The notes below the pieces were generated by a model, which saw only the letters and a program-made list of their open reading frames with translations, did no database searches and had not been told where the DNA came from. Shown here one piece after another: positions 1 through 4,949 of a stretch of 8,048 nucleotides of DNA (positions within the stretch are counted from its first letter, which is position 1; each line of letters begins with the position of its first letter). The translations under genes were made by a program, and so were the position numbers. The DNA is from Methanosarcinaceae archaeon. GTDB taxonomy: Archaea > Halobacteriota > Methanosarcinia > Methanosarcinales > Methanosarcinaceae. Location: the NCBI GenBank assembly GCA_030594665.1, contig JAUVET010000055.1:1-8048 (forward strand). The letters are read 5' to 3'.

Positions 1-10
1 AAAAATATTC

Positions 11-40
11 ACCGCAGAGGACGCGGAGAACGCAGAGGGT
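11..40. repeat. GC-rich 9-bp direct repeat (three copies)
   Basis: Three head-to-tail imperfect 9-mers lie at 13-21 (CGCAGAGGA), 22-30 (CGCGGAGAA) and 31-39 (CGCAGAGGG), followed by a short GC-rich tail to about 58. The block stands out in otherwise AT-rich spacer. Sequences of this kind (CGCAGAG…CGCAGAG) are, from memory, common as dispersed intergenic repeats in many prokaryotic genomes. No function is claimed. It is cut off by the window edge, so its true length is unknown. Confidence 0.6.
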
Positions 41-176
41 CGTTGCGCGGAGTCTGGTGATTTGAACTGTGTATAGAGTTGCTTATATCCAAAAACATTC
101 GCAACAAGCTAATATAATTCCTTAACCGAACACCAATGAAGTTGAACGTATTCTTCAAATGCATGGAGGGGTGATT

Positions 177-350
177 ATGAGAAAATTTGATAAGTGGAGG
201 CGAGTATATAAAGTCAAAACATTCGAGACTACACACATGAAGATTATAACCTATAAATTATATACCATATATATCATGAATAAGAGCGGTATCACGACAT
301 ATAAAACAATTTTATACGTAAAGCATTTCCATTTTTCAAATACCATTTGA
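177..350 (+). CDS. possible small basic protein (57 aa), doubtful
   Basis: A 57-codon frame opens at ATG 177 just behind GGAGGGGTGAT (165-175), one of the best ribosome-binding-like strings in the window, and closes at TGA 348-350. The predicted peptide is Lys/Arg- and Tyr-rich (starts MRKFDKWRRVYK), has no recognisable domain, and its second half is simply AT-rich sequence. It may be a real small basic protein, a gene remnant whose start survives, or chance. The region is otherwise non-coding. The only support is the Shine-Dalgarno-like string. Confidence 0.2.
   Translation: MRKFDKWRRVYKVKTFETTHMKIITYKLYTIYIMNKSGITTYKTILYVKHFHFSNTI
298..307 (+). promoter_or_regulatory. candidate TATA box for the 369-2283 operon
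   Basis: TATAAAA at 300-306 lies about 65 bp before the ATG at 369. Archaeal transcription would then start near 325-330 and leave a leader of about 40 nt carrying the ribosome binding site. Other AT-rich candidates (252-266) are nearby, so the assignment is tentative. Confidence 0.35.
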
Positions 351-368
351 GTTTAAAAGGTGGTCAAA

Positions 369-1454
369 ATGATGATAAAATCGAGGGGCGAACTTCATAA
401 ACAGATGGAAAGGACCATAGATGCGAATCTCCGATCATTGGAAGAACATGGGGAATATTCAGAATATAACGTAAAAACTAATATTATAGAATCAAATTGC
501 AATATTGATAAAATACCATTGTCATTTGATGGATATCATCTAGAGATAAAAGCAACGGACGATAAATTCTTATTTGGCATAATTGTGCACAAAAACGAGC
601 AGAGATTTGTCTTATATGTAGACACATTTTTTAATAGATTCTGGAAACTGTACAACATGGAAAATAGTGAAACTGTAAACAAATTTATAGACAAATTCAC
701 AAATCTGCTTTTACTCGACAGTCTATGGATGCCCCATCAAATGCTGGACAACATTGAAAGTAAGTTAGTCAATGTTGGTTTTTCAATAAAGTTCAAACAA
801 GAAATATTTAACGAAGATGAATTAGGAGATGATGATATTTCCCAATTAACCATGAGATTGTGGTCAAGAGGAACAAAACCATCAAAAGATCTTTTCAAGA
901 TATTACAAGATAACAATTATCCCACAACAAAAACCTCTACAAGAGTGCTTAATGTACGTGATCATGAGGTCAAATTTTTAGATGAGGTTTTTTTTGATGG
1001 AAAAATCACGGTAAATAAAGGAACTGACATTGAAGAACATATTCGTTTTGTTGACGAAATTATAGATGATTATAGTACTAAAATGAACGAGATTGAAGAT
1101 AACAGAATGTCTTTAACAGAATCATCGTGTGGTCAAATTGTAAGCGGAAGCCCATTCGAAATAAGATTTTCTAAAAATTATGACATCAACCACATCTCAG
1201 AAAAGATCATTAATTCGACGCAACCTTTCAAATTGTGGGGAGTTGTCCATGATCGCACTGATGATTTCTTAAGAATTGCAGGAGTGGATGTTCACACAGG
1301 TGATAAATTTAGCATGGATTTGATGCAAAAATATGGTCGTTTATATTTATCAGAAAACACCTGTGGAAATATGGTTTTTAGATTATATACAAATATTCAA
1401 CATTATTTAGATCCCGGAGTGATGATTTTTGACGAGCACGGATCAGTTTTCTGA
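369..1454 (+). CDS. unrecognised 361-aa protein, first gene of a two-gene unit
   Basis: I do not recognise the family. ATG 369 is chosen because GGTGG (359-363) sits at ribosome-binding distance; an in-frame GTG at 360 would overlap that site, and ATG 372 is also possible. The product is soluble-looking, acidic in the middle (residues about 148-158) and has no signal peptide or membrane segment. Two stretches look alike: residues about 67-121 (FLFGIIVH, FWKLY, FTNLLLLD) and about 287-348 (FKLWGVVH, GRLYL, YTNIQHYLD), suggesting an internally duplicated beta-rich domain around a helical middle. The next gene starts inside this one, at 1429, so the two are probably translated together and may work together. 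On a sampled line GC is about one third, against nearly half in the methyltransferase at 2355. With the nuclease-like partner, a defence or mobile-element role is possible but unproven. Confidence 0.8.
   Translation: MMIKSRGELHKQMERTIDANLRSLEEHGEYSEYNVKTNIIESNCNIDKIPLSFDGYHLEIKATDDKFLFGIIVHKNEQRFVLYVDTFFNRFWKLYNMENSETVNKFIDKFTNLLLLDSLWMPHQMLDNIESKLVNVGFSIKFKQEIFNEDELGDDDISQLTMRLWSRGTKPSKDLFKILQDNNYPTTKTSTRVLNVRDHEVKFLDEVFFDGKITVNKGTDIEEHIRFVDEIIDDYSTKMNEIEDNRMSLTESSCGQIVSGSPFEIRFSKNYDINHISEKIINSTQPFKLWGVVHDRTDDFLRIAGVDVHTGDKFSMDLMQKYGRLYLSENTCGNMVFRLYTNIQHYLDPGVMIFDEHGSVF
1416..1424 (+). promoter_or_regulatory. ribosome binding site deciding a TTG start
   Basis: GGAGTGATG lies inside the end of the upstream gene, 7 nt before TTG 1429. 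The TTG frame has TGA stops immediately upstream (at 1419 and 1422) and no ATG for about 50 codons downstream, so this site supports TTG as the start and translational coupling of the two genes. Confidence 0.6.
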
Positions 1455-2283
1455 TCATCTTGATATTATCAATGCAGTTTTGGGGCTTGCATACGACTTA
1501 GAATCATACCCAAATCATCTTTTCAAAGCAGGGTATAAAGTTTCAAGAATTGAACCAGTAATCGGTGTTCCGGATTCAATTAATCCGGATATTCTTTTCA
1601 TGTCTGATAATATGGGATTGTTTGCAGAATGTAAAGGTGGAAAATTTAAAATCGGGGCTAATTTAAAAAGATATGACTCAATCCAGGTACGTCACCTAAT
1701 CGAGAAAGGTATTGACATTCCTTCAGAAAGTTTAGAATTAGATGTTGGCATATTTGGACTAGATAATTTAGTGCACCTAAATGACCAATTGTCAAAAGAG
1801 GGAATTGATTACCCACAAGTAATTTTGGATGGAACTGTTGAACAAATTAATGGCCGACCATTCAAAGACCAGACATTAAAGGATTTATTTTCAAAACCGG
1901 TTGAAATTAAATCTCATGCGCCTCTAATACTAAAATTCACCGATAGTAGTCCAACAAAAAGAATTGCCCCATTTGTTTTCACTACATTGATGTCACGTTC
2001 AATAACTGGAAGAAATAAATTTAAAGTTAGAGATTTGACAGAAGAAGTTATGAATGATATATGGGATAATCTGGATAAGAATTTACAAAAAACACTGGTG
2101 GATAAAATGAAGTCTTTCCTTCGTCGATGTCAAAGAAAACAATTGAAGAGTTATTTGCACAACAATGATGACATCTGGAATGTTACAATTACTGACCATT
2201 GGAAAAGCCGTAAAAAATTCAGTGATGATTGCAATAAATTTATTCATGAGCTTGACCAAAAAGAACTATTTGATTTTTATTGA
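1429..2283 (+). CDS. PD-(D/E)xK nuclease-like protein
   Basis: This 284-aa protein reads from TTG 1429 to TGA 2281-2283 and overlaps the upstream gene by 26 bp. Near the N-terminus it has the arrangement of the PD-(D/E)xK nuclease superfamily: P53-D54 at the start of one hydrophobic strand, then E67-C68-K69 at the end of the next (LFAECKGG), with an upstream acidic residue (E25) that could be the helix-borne glutamate. In that superfamily D54, E67 and K69 would bind metal and cleave phosphodiester bonds. The rest has no motif I recognise; residues about 210-284 are Lys/Arg- and Trp-rich and could contact nucleic acid. The product may be a restriction-like or defence nuclease, or a DNA-repair or mobile-element enzyme. 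The motif is visible; the activity is inference. GC is low, as in its partner, which suggests shared and possibly foreign origin. Confidence 0.75.
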   Translation: MTSTDQFSDHLDIINAVLGLAYDLESYPNHLFKAGYKVSRIEPVIGVPDSINPDILFMSDNMGLFAECKGGKFKIGANLKRYDSIQVRHLIEKGIDIPSESLELDVGIFGLDNLVHLNDQLSKEGIDYPQVILDGTVEQINGRPFKDQTLKDLFSKPVEIKSHAPLILKFTDSSPTKRIAPFVFTTLMSRSITGRNKFKVRDLTEEVMNDIWDNLDKNLQKTLVDKMKSFLRRCQRKQLKSYLHNNDDIWNVTITDHWKSRKKFSDDCNKFIHELDQKELFDFY

Positions 2284-2354
2284 TGAATTTAACGCCCTTT
2301 CCACACCATATTTAGTTAAATACCATCCAGACAGAACACTATCGAGGACACTCC

Positions 2355-3206
2355 ATGCCACAAAACACTCTCTCGATCGAAGAGATCGAGAAATTAAGTT
2401 ACTATGATCTCATGGGCTACCTTGAGGTTCCCTTTTATCAGATCGGCGGATTGTCATCTACAGAAAATTTGGGTGAATTGTGCCGGATCGACAAAGACAC
2501 GAATGTACTGGTAGTCGGATGTGGCACAGGTTTTAATTCCTGTTACCTTGCCCGAAAATTCGGATGCCGGCTCGTGGGTGTGGATATTGCAGAAGAAGCG
2601 ATCAAAAAGGCGAACGAGCGGGCAGAAAATGAGAACCTCTCGGACACGGTGGAGTTCAGGGCAGGGGATGCCTATGACCTACCATTTGAGGCTGACACAT
2701 TTGATGTTGTAATAACCCAGTTCGTATCACAGTTCCTTGACATGGAAAAAGCACTCAGGGAATTTACGAGGGTGTTGAAAATAGGAGGTCGTGTCGGGAT
2801 CAATGAGATGTTCAAGGACAGGGATATGCCACCCAAAATTTCGGAAAAGATACAGGAGGCGGAACAGATCATCTGCGAGATCACTGGGTTGCCTTTCACG
2901 ATCCATACTTCAGATGAGTGGAGGGGCTACCTTGAAAATGCAGGCTTAAAAGAGATTGGGATACATGAGAACAGGGAACCTATGACCCTCAGTGATGCTC
3001 CGCAGGTGTTCAGGGAGATCGGGGGTGTGGGGAAATTCTTCAAATTGATCGTAAAAATGACGAAAATAGCCGTATCCAGTAAAGTGATATGGAACCGGTT
3101 CAAAAAACTGGATAAAACCAAGAGGATCCTGATCGGTGTGCCTCTGGTCAAAACTGCGACTTCGAAGCACGTGGGGTATATTCTGGGTGTTGGCAGGAAA
3201 AGTTAG
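2355..3206 (+). CDS. class I SAM-dependent methyltransferase (Methyltransf_11-like)
   Basis: This 283-aa cytosolic protein starts at ATG 2355 behind GAGG (2344-2347). The Rossmann-fold SAM site is clear: motif I VLVVGCGTGF (51-60), the acidic residue ending strand 2 in GVDIA (D77), AGDAYDLPF (103-111) with D105 near the adenine, strand 4 FDVVITQ (116-122), and LKIGGRVGI (141-149). Residues beyond about 160 form a C-terminal extension (EWRGYLENAGL, then a basic stretch) likely to bind substrate. Methyltransferases of this type act on small molecules, quinones, lipids or arsenic; nothing here fixes the substrate. GC is clearly higher than in the two genes before it, so it probably does not share their origin. 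The TAG stop (3204-3206) is formed where the inverted-repeat element begins, so the last residues may have been altered by that insertion. Confidence 0.9.
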   Translation: MPQNTLSIEEIEKLSYYDLMGYLEVPFYQIGGLSSTENLGELCRIDKDTNVLVVGCGTGFNSCYLARKFGCRLVGVDIAEEAIKKANERAENENLSDTVEFRAGDAYDLPFEADTFDVVITQFVSQFLDMEKALREFTRVLKIGGRVGINEMFKDRDMPPKISEKIQEAEQIICEITGLPFTIHTSDEWRGYLENAGLKEIGIHENREPMTLSDAPQVFREIGGVGKFFKLIVKMTKIAVSSKVIWNRFKKLDKTKRILIGVPLVKTATSKHVGYILGVGRKS

Positions 3207-3220
3207 TGTCGTGTTAACCA
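3205..3220 (+). repeat. left terminal inverted repeat
   Basis: AGTGTCGTGTTAACCA. Its first two bases complete the TAG stop of the methyltransferase gene. Confidence 0.6.
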
Positions 3221-3270
3221 TATAATGTCGCTAGATGGAGGGAGCCAGACAGATGCAAAAAACGACGCGA

Positions 3271-3285
3271 CCGCGCGCAGCGCGG
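3271..3285. repeat. GC-rich perfect hairpin
   Basis: CCGCGC (3271-3276) and GCGCGG (3280-3285) pair perfectly around a GCA loop. It lies within the inverted-repeat element and just before an AT-rich TATA-like stretch (TTATAAATA, 3299-3307). No oligo-T follows, so it is not an obvious terminator. Confidence 0.55.
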
Positions 3286-3363
3286 CACGTTCCCACAATT
3301 ATAAATATGAAATACAAAACGGTTTTTAAGCGGTATCGTATTTGCAGATATGAAAATTGCATG

Positions 3364-3415
3364 GTTTGGTTTGTGGGTTTGGTTTGTGGGTTTGGTTTAT
3401 GGGTTTGGTTTGTGA
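3364..3415 (+). repeat. G/T-rich 13-bp tandem repeat, four copies
   Basis: Four contiguous copies of GTTTGGTTTGTGG begin at 3364, 3377, 3390 and 3403; the third carries A for G (TTTATGG) and the fourth ends in A. A shorter related stretch (GGTTTGTGGGTTTGG) recurs near 3562-3576. The plus strand has regularly spaced GG and GGG runs, so two-layer G-quadruplexes are possible. It is inside the inverted-repeat element. Confidence 0.85.
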
Positions 3416-3420
3416 GTCAT

Positions 3421-3476
3421 GGGTTTGGCAGCAGTGGAATCCGCCGCCTGCGGCGGAACTGATGCTCCGTTCTCTT
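3421..3476 (+). repeat. diverged direct repeat, copy A, with CCGCCG hairpin
   Basis: This stretch matches 3569-3625 over nearly its whole length (GGGTTTGG, then GCCGCCTGC, then ACTGATGCTC, then TCTCTT). Copy A contains a perfect hairpin, CCGCCG (3441-3446) with CGGCGG (3451-3456) around CCTG. Confidence 0.75.
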
Positions 3477-3568
3477 AACATTCAGTAAATTGCTCCGTTC
3501 TTCTCTTTAGCATCGGCACCCACATGTATGCACAATTACCCGCGGGTGTTCCGAAGTCTGTGGTTTGT

Positions 3569-3625
3569 GGGTTTGGTGGTAGTAGAATGTGCCGCCTGCA
3601 GCGGAAACTGATGCTCTGATCTCTT
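3569..3625 (+). repeat. diverged direct repeat, copy B
   Basis: Second copy of the 3421-3476 unit. Its hairpin is shorter (CCGC…GCGG around CTGCA) owing to substitutions. Both copies follow a G/T-rich stretch, so the duplicated unit probably includes the preceding GTTTGTGGGTTTGG. Confidence 0.7.
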
Positions 3626-3651
3626 CAGTTTCGGTTGAATAATCCGACACA

Positions 3652-3670
3652 TGGTAGTTGACACGACACT
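3652..3670 (-). repeat. right terminal inverted repeat
   Basis: On the minus strand it reads AGTGTCGTGTCAACTACCA, matching the left end at 13 of the first 14 positions. It is followed by AGATGG; the eight-base string CTAGATGG also occurs just inside the left end (3231-3238), a further small repeat. Confidence 0.6.
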
Positions 3671-3671
3671 A

Positions 3672-3855
3672 GATGGGGAAATCTAATCAATTCGTCCGAT
3701 TTTGGACAATCGACTTTGGCGCTGTTTTCGAATTTTGTTACTTTTCTGAGATACTGTAATATACGAAATTCGTATTATACTTACAAATCGAAATGGTTTT
3801 TGAAGGTAAAGTATATTCATTCAAGAAAATTAAATAACACGCTATGCAACTTCAT
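3672..3855. other. AT-rich spacer without a credible gene
   Basis: Between the inverted-repeat element and the first attC-like hairpin I see no supported gene. A weak TATA-like string (GTATATTC, 3811-3818) could start a transcript near 3840 that would include the hairpin in the leader of trmO. Confidence 0.4.
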
Positions 3856-3915
3856 ACAACAGCAGATACCCAAATTGCCTTCGGCAACTTCGGGTATCTG
3901 CGGACGTTATCGGAA
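3856..3915 (+). repeat. attC-like hairpin repeat upstream of trmO
   Basis: GCAGATACCC (3862-3871) pairs perfectly with GGGTATCTGC (3892-3901), and inside it TTGCC (3875-3879) pairs with GGCAA (3883-3887) around TTC. AAC (3858-3860) just outside the left arm can pair with GTT (3906-3908) just outside the right arm, leaving GGAC unpaired. This AAC–arm…arm–spacer–GTT arrangement is that of integron attC sites (R''/L''…L'/R'). The right edge GGACGTTA…GAAATTGC resembles GGACATTA…GAAATGC in the repeat after trmO. The R' box (GTTATCG) departs from the GTTRRRY consensus. It could instead be a dispersed hairpin repeat or a leader structure of trmO. Confidence 0.5.
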
Positions 3916-3928
3916 ATTGCTGGTAGAA

Positions 3929-3935
3929 AGGTGAT
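3929..3935 (+). promoter_or_regulatory. strong ribosome binding site of trmO
   Basis: AGGTGAT ends 6 nt before ATG 3942 and matches the archaeal anti-Shine-Dalgarno complement, fixing that start. Confidence 0.8.
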
Positions 3936-3941
3936 GAAATT

Positions 3942-4406
3942 ATGGATGAGATAAAGTATAAGCCAATAGGTATTATTCATTCTCCATTTAAAAAACCTAA
4001 AGGAACACCCAGACAACCCACAGCCGCTAAAGGTATTGATGGAAAAGTGGAAGTATTTCCAGAATATGTTGAAGGCTTAAAGGATGTCGAAGGATTTTCC
4101 CACATAATTTTAGTATGCCACTTACACTTATCCAAACCATCATTAAAAGTAAAGCCATTTATGGATGAGCAAATGCGTGGAGTTTTTGCAACAAGATCTC
4201 CAAGTAGGCCGAATCCAATCGGTATTTCGATAGTGCGTCTTGTTAAAATTGAAGAAAACATACTCCATGTTCAAGATCTGGATATTATTGATGGGACTCC
4301 CCTCTTGGATATTAAACCCTATGTTGGCGAATTCGATGCAAAAGATGTTGATAAGATAGGCTGGCTTGAGAAAAACGTGCATAAACTTCCAACGTCAAAT
4401 GAATGA
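3942..4406 (+). CDS. trmO: tRNA t6A37 N6-methyltransferase TrmO (TsaA family)
   Basis: TrmO uses S-adenosylmethionine to methylate N6 of threonylcarbamoyladenosine at position 37 of ANN-decoding tRNAs, giving m6t6A and helping decoding. This 154-aa protein has the family's landmarks: the first strand PIGIIHSPF (8-16), the signature GVFATRSPSRPNPIG (80-94) that forms part of the cofactor and active site, and DIIDGTPLLDIKPYV (114-128). Family members are small beta-barrel proteins, a methyltransferase fold distinct from the Rossmann type. The length fits a single barrel domain without the C-terminal extension found in E. coli TrmO. The gene stands alone, 36 nt after one attC-like repeat and 34 nt before another, so it may be a captured or mobile gene rather than part of an operon. 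Family assignment is firm; the tRNA target is inferred from homology. Confidence 0.93.
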   Translation: MDEIKYKPIGIIHSPFKKPKGTPRQPTAAKGIDGKVEVFPEYVEGLKDVEGFSHIILVCHLHLSKPSLKVKPFMDEQMRGVFATRSPSRPNPIGISIVRLVKIEENILHVQDLDIIDGTPLLDIKPYVGEFDAKDVDKIGWLEKNVHKLPTSNE

Positions 4407-4421
4407 TGGGAGGCTTATAAA

Positions 4422-4544
4422 ATGATCTACGCGACATACGATAACAGCGGAGATACGGCTAAGCCTCGCACTTCGTATGTCCGCAGGACATTAGGTGAAA
4501 TGCGTGTTAATAATAGAAGTTTCTCACCAACATTGAATGGGTAA
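4422..4544 (+). CDS. possible 40-aa ORF spanning the second attC-like repeat
   Basis: GGGAGG (4408-4413) lies 8 nt before ATG 4422, right after the trmO stop, and opens a 40-codon frame ending at TAA 4542-4544. The peptide (starts MIYATYDNSGDT) has no recognisable domain, and most of it is simply the hairpin repeat at 4431-4502 read as codons. It could be the preserved start of a gene broken by the repeat, a short cassette ORF, or chance. Confidence 0.25.
   Translation: MIYATYDNSGDTAKPRTSYVRRTLGEMRVNNRSFSPTLNG
4431..4502 (+). repeat. attC-like hairpin repeat downstream of trmO
   Basis: GCGACATACGA (4431-4441) pairs with TCGTATGTCCGC (4473-4484) with one bulge. In an alternative, attC-type fold, TAAC (4442-4445) with GCGGA-GATACG faces CGTATGTCCGC, an AGGAC spacer and ATTAGGT (4490-4496); GGCTAAGCC (4457-4465) forms an inner mini-hairpin. 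It shares AACAGC(G)GAGATACC, CTTCG, CCGC–GGAC(A/G)TTA and GAAAT(T)GC with the repeat at 3856-3915, so the two are one family. The terminal box ATTAGGT differs from the integron R' consensus GTTRRRY only in its first base. No integron integrase is in the window. Confidence 0.5.
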
Positions 4545-4737
4545 CATCACTATTCAGGATATATCGTCAAACATGGAATCGCATTGCCTGAATTGATGGA
4601 CATGATCGACAGGATACAAATGGCTTGCTCCATCCTGTAAATCCAGTTCATCCCGTCTAATATCTATCCACTTAATATTGGGGAGTAACTTTTTAATTTA
4701 ACTCGTCAAAACATAATCAGCCTCTGGTTTTTCAAAT
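4545..4737. other. spacer without a credible gene
   Basis: No frame here has a start, ribosome binding site or recognisable product. An ACAGGAT…ATCCTGT inverted pair (4609-4615 / 4632-4638) and the following ATCCTGTAAATCC stretch resemble common intergenic repeat sequence. The last part, from 4681, is very AT-rich. Confidence 0.5.
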
Positions 4738-4929
4738 ATTGTCATCCATAACCTACAATTCAGCTTTATATTGTCATACATAACCGACAATTTAATCCAA
4801 AATTATCATACATAACCGACAATTTAATCCAAAATTGTCATACATAACCGACAATTTAACCCAAAATTGTCATACATAACAGACAATTTAACACAAAATT
4901 GTCATACATAACCGACAATTCAATTAACC
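4738..4929. repeat. six-copy 32-bp tandem array of a palindromic site
   Basis: Six contiguous units with exact 32-bp period start at 4738, 4770, 4802, 4834, 4866 and 4898. The first is diverged in its second half and the last fades after about 4920. Each unit holds a dyad, AAATTGTC and GACAATTT, around a 10-nt centre (ATACATAACC), joined by an AT-rich linker. A 32-bp period is about three helical turns, so the dyads all lie on the same DNA face, as in arrays of protein-binding sites. The last copy ends about 30 bp before the ATPase ATG. Operator, iteron-like or mobile-element end are all possible. It has no unique spacers, so it is not a CRISPR array. Confidence 0.9.
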
Positions 4930-4949
4930 AAAAACTCACATTGACTATC

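Larger units (their letters stand above)
3204..3671. mobile_element. MITE-like non-coding element with terminal inverted repeats
   Basis: The left end AGTGTCGTGTTAAC (3205-3218) and the right end GTTGACACGACACT (3657-3670) are inverted copies with 13 of 14 positions matching. Both are flanked by TA, so the boundary could be drawn as TA|GTGTCGTGT…ACACGACAC|TA, compatible with a TA target duplication. No longer flanking duplication is visible. The interior of about 440 bp has no credible transposase frame but is packed with repeats: a GC hairpin (3271-3285), a G/T-rich tandem array (3364-3415), a diverged direct repeat of about 56 bp and a perfect palindrome ACCCGCGGGT (3538-3547). This fits a non-autonomous element moved by a transposase encoded elsewhere. 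The family cannot be named from this sequence alone. Confidence 0.6.

Noticed and set aside
2165..2407. 80-codon frame bridging the nuclease-like gene and the methyltransferase
   Set aside because: It overlaps both genes in another frame and has no own domain or ribosome binding site.
3364..3415. Telomere-like repeat
   Set aside because: Although G/T-rich, it is internal, has only four 13-bp copies and sits inside a transposon-like element.
3235..3462. 75-codon frame inside the inverted-repeat element
   Set aside because: It reads through a GC hairpin and the G/T tandem repeat, giving a Trp/Phe/Gly low-complexity product with no convincing ribosome binding site.
3862..3901. Intrinsic terminator before trmO
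   Set aside because: The stem is strong, but no U-run follows; it is followed by GGACGTTA and the trmO ribosome binding site.
3716..3934. 72-codon frame before trmO
   Set aside because: It starts with TTG without a ribosome binding site and reads straight through the attC-like hairpin; no recognisable product.
4738..4929. CRISPR-like array
   Set aside because: The 32-bp units are contiguous with no unique spacers, and each is an inverted repeat; this is a tandem binding-site-like array.
4899..4949. Longer ATPase start at TTG 4899
   Set aside because: The added 17 residues are encoded by the last copy of the palindromic repeat, there is no ribosome binding site, and the protein looks complete from ATG 4950.
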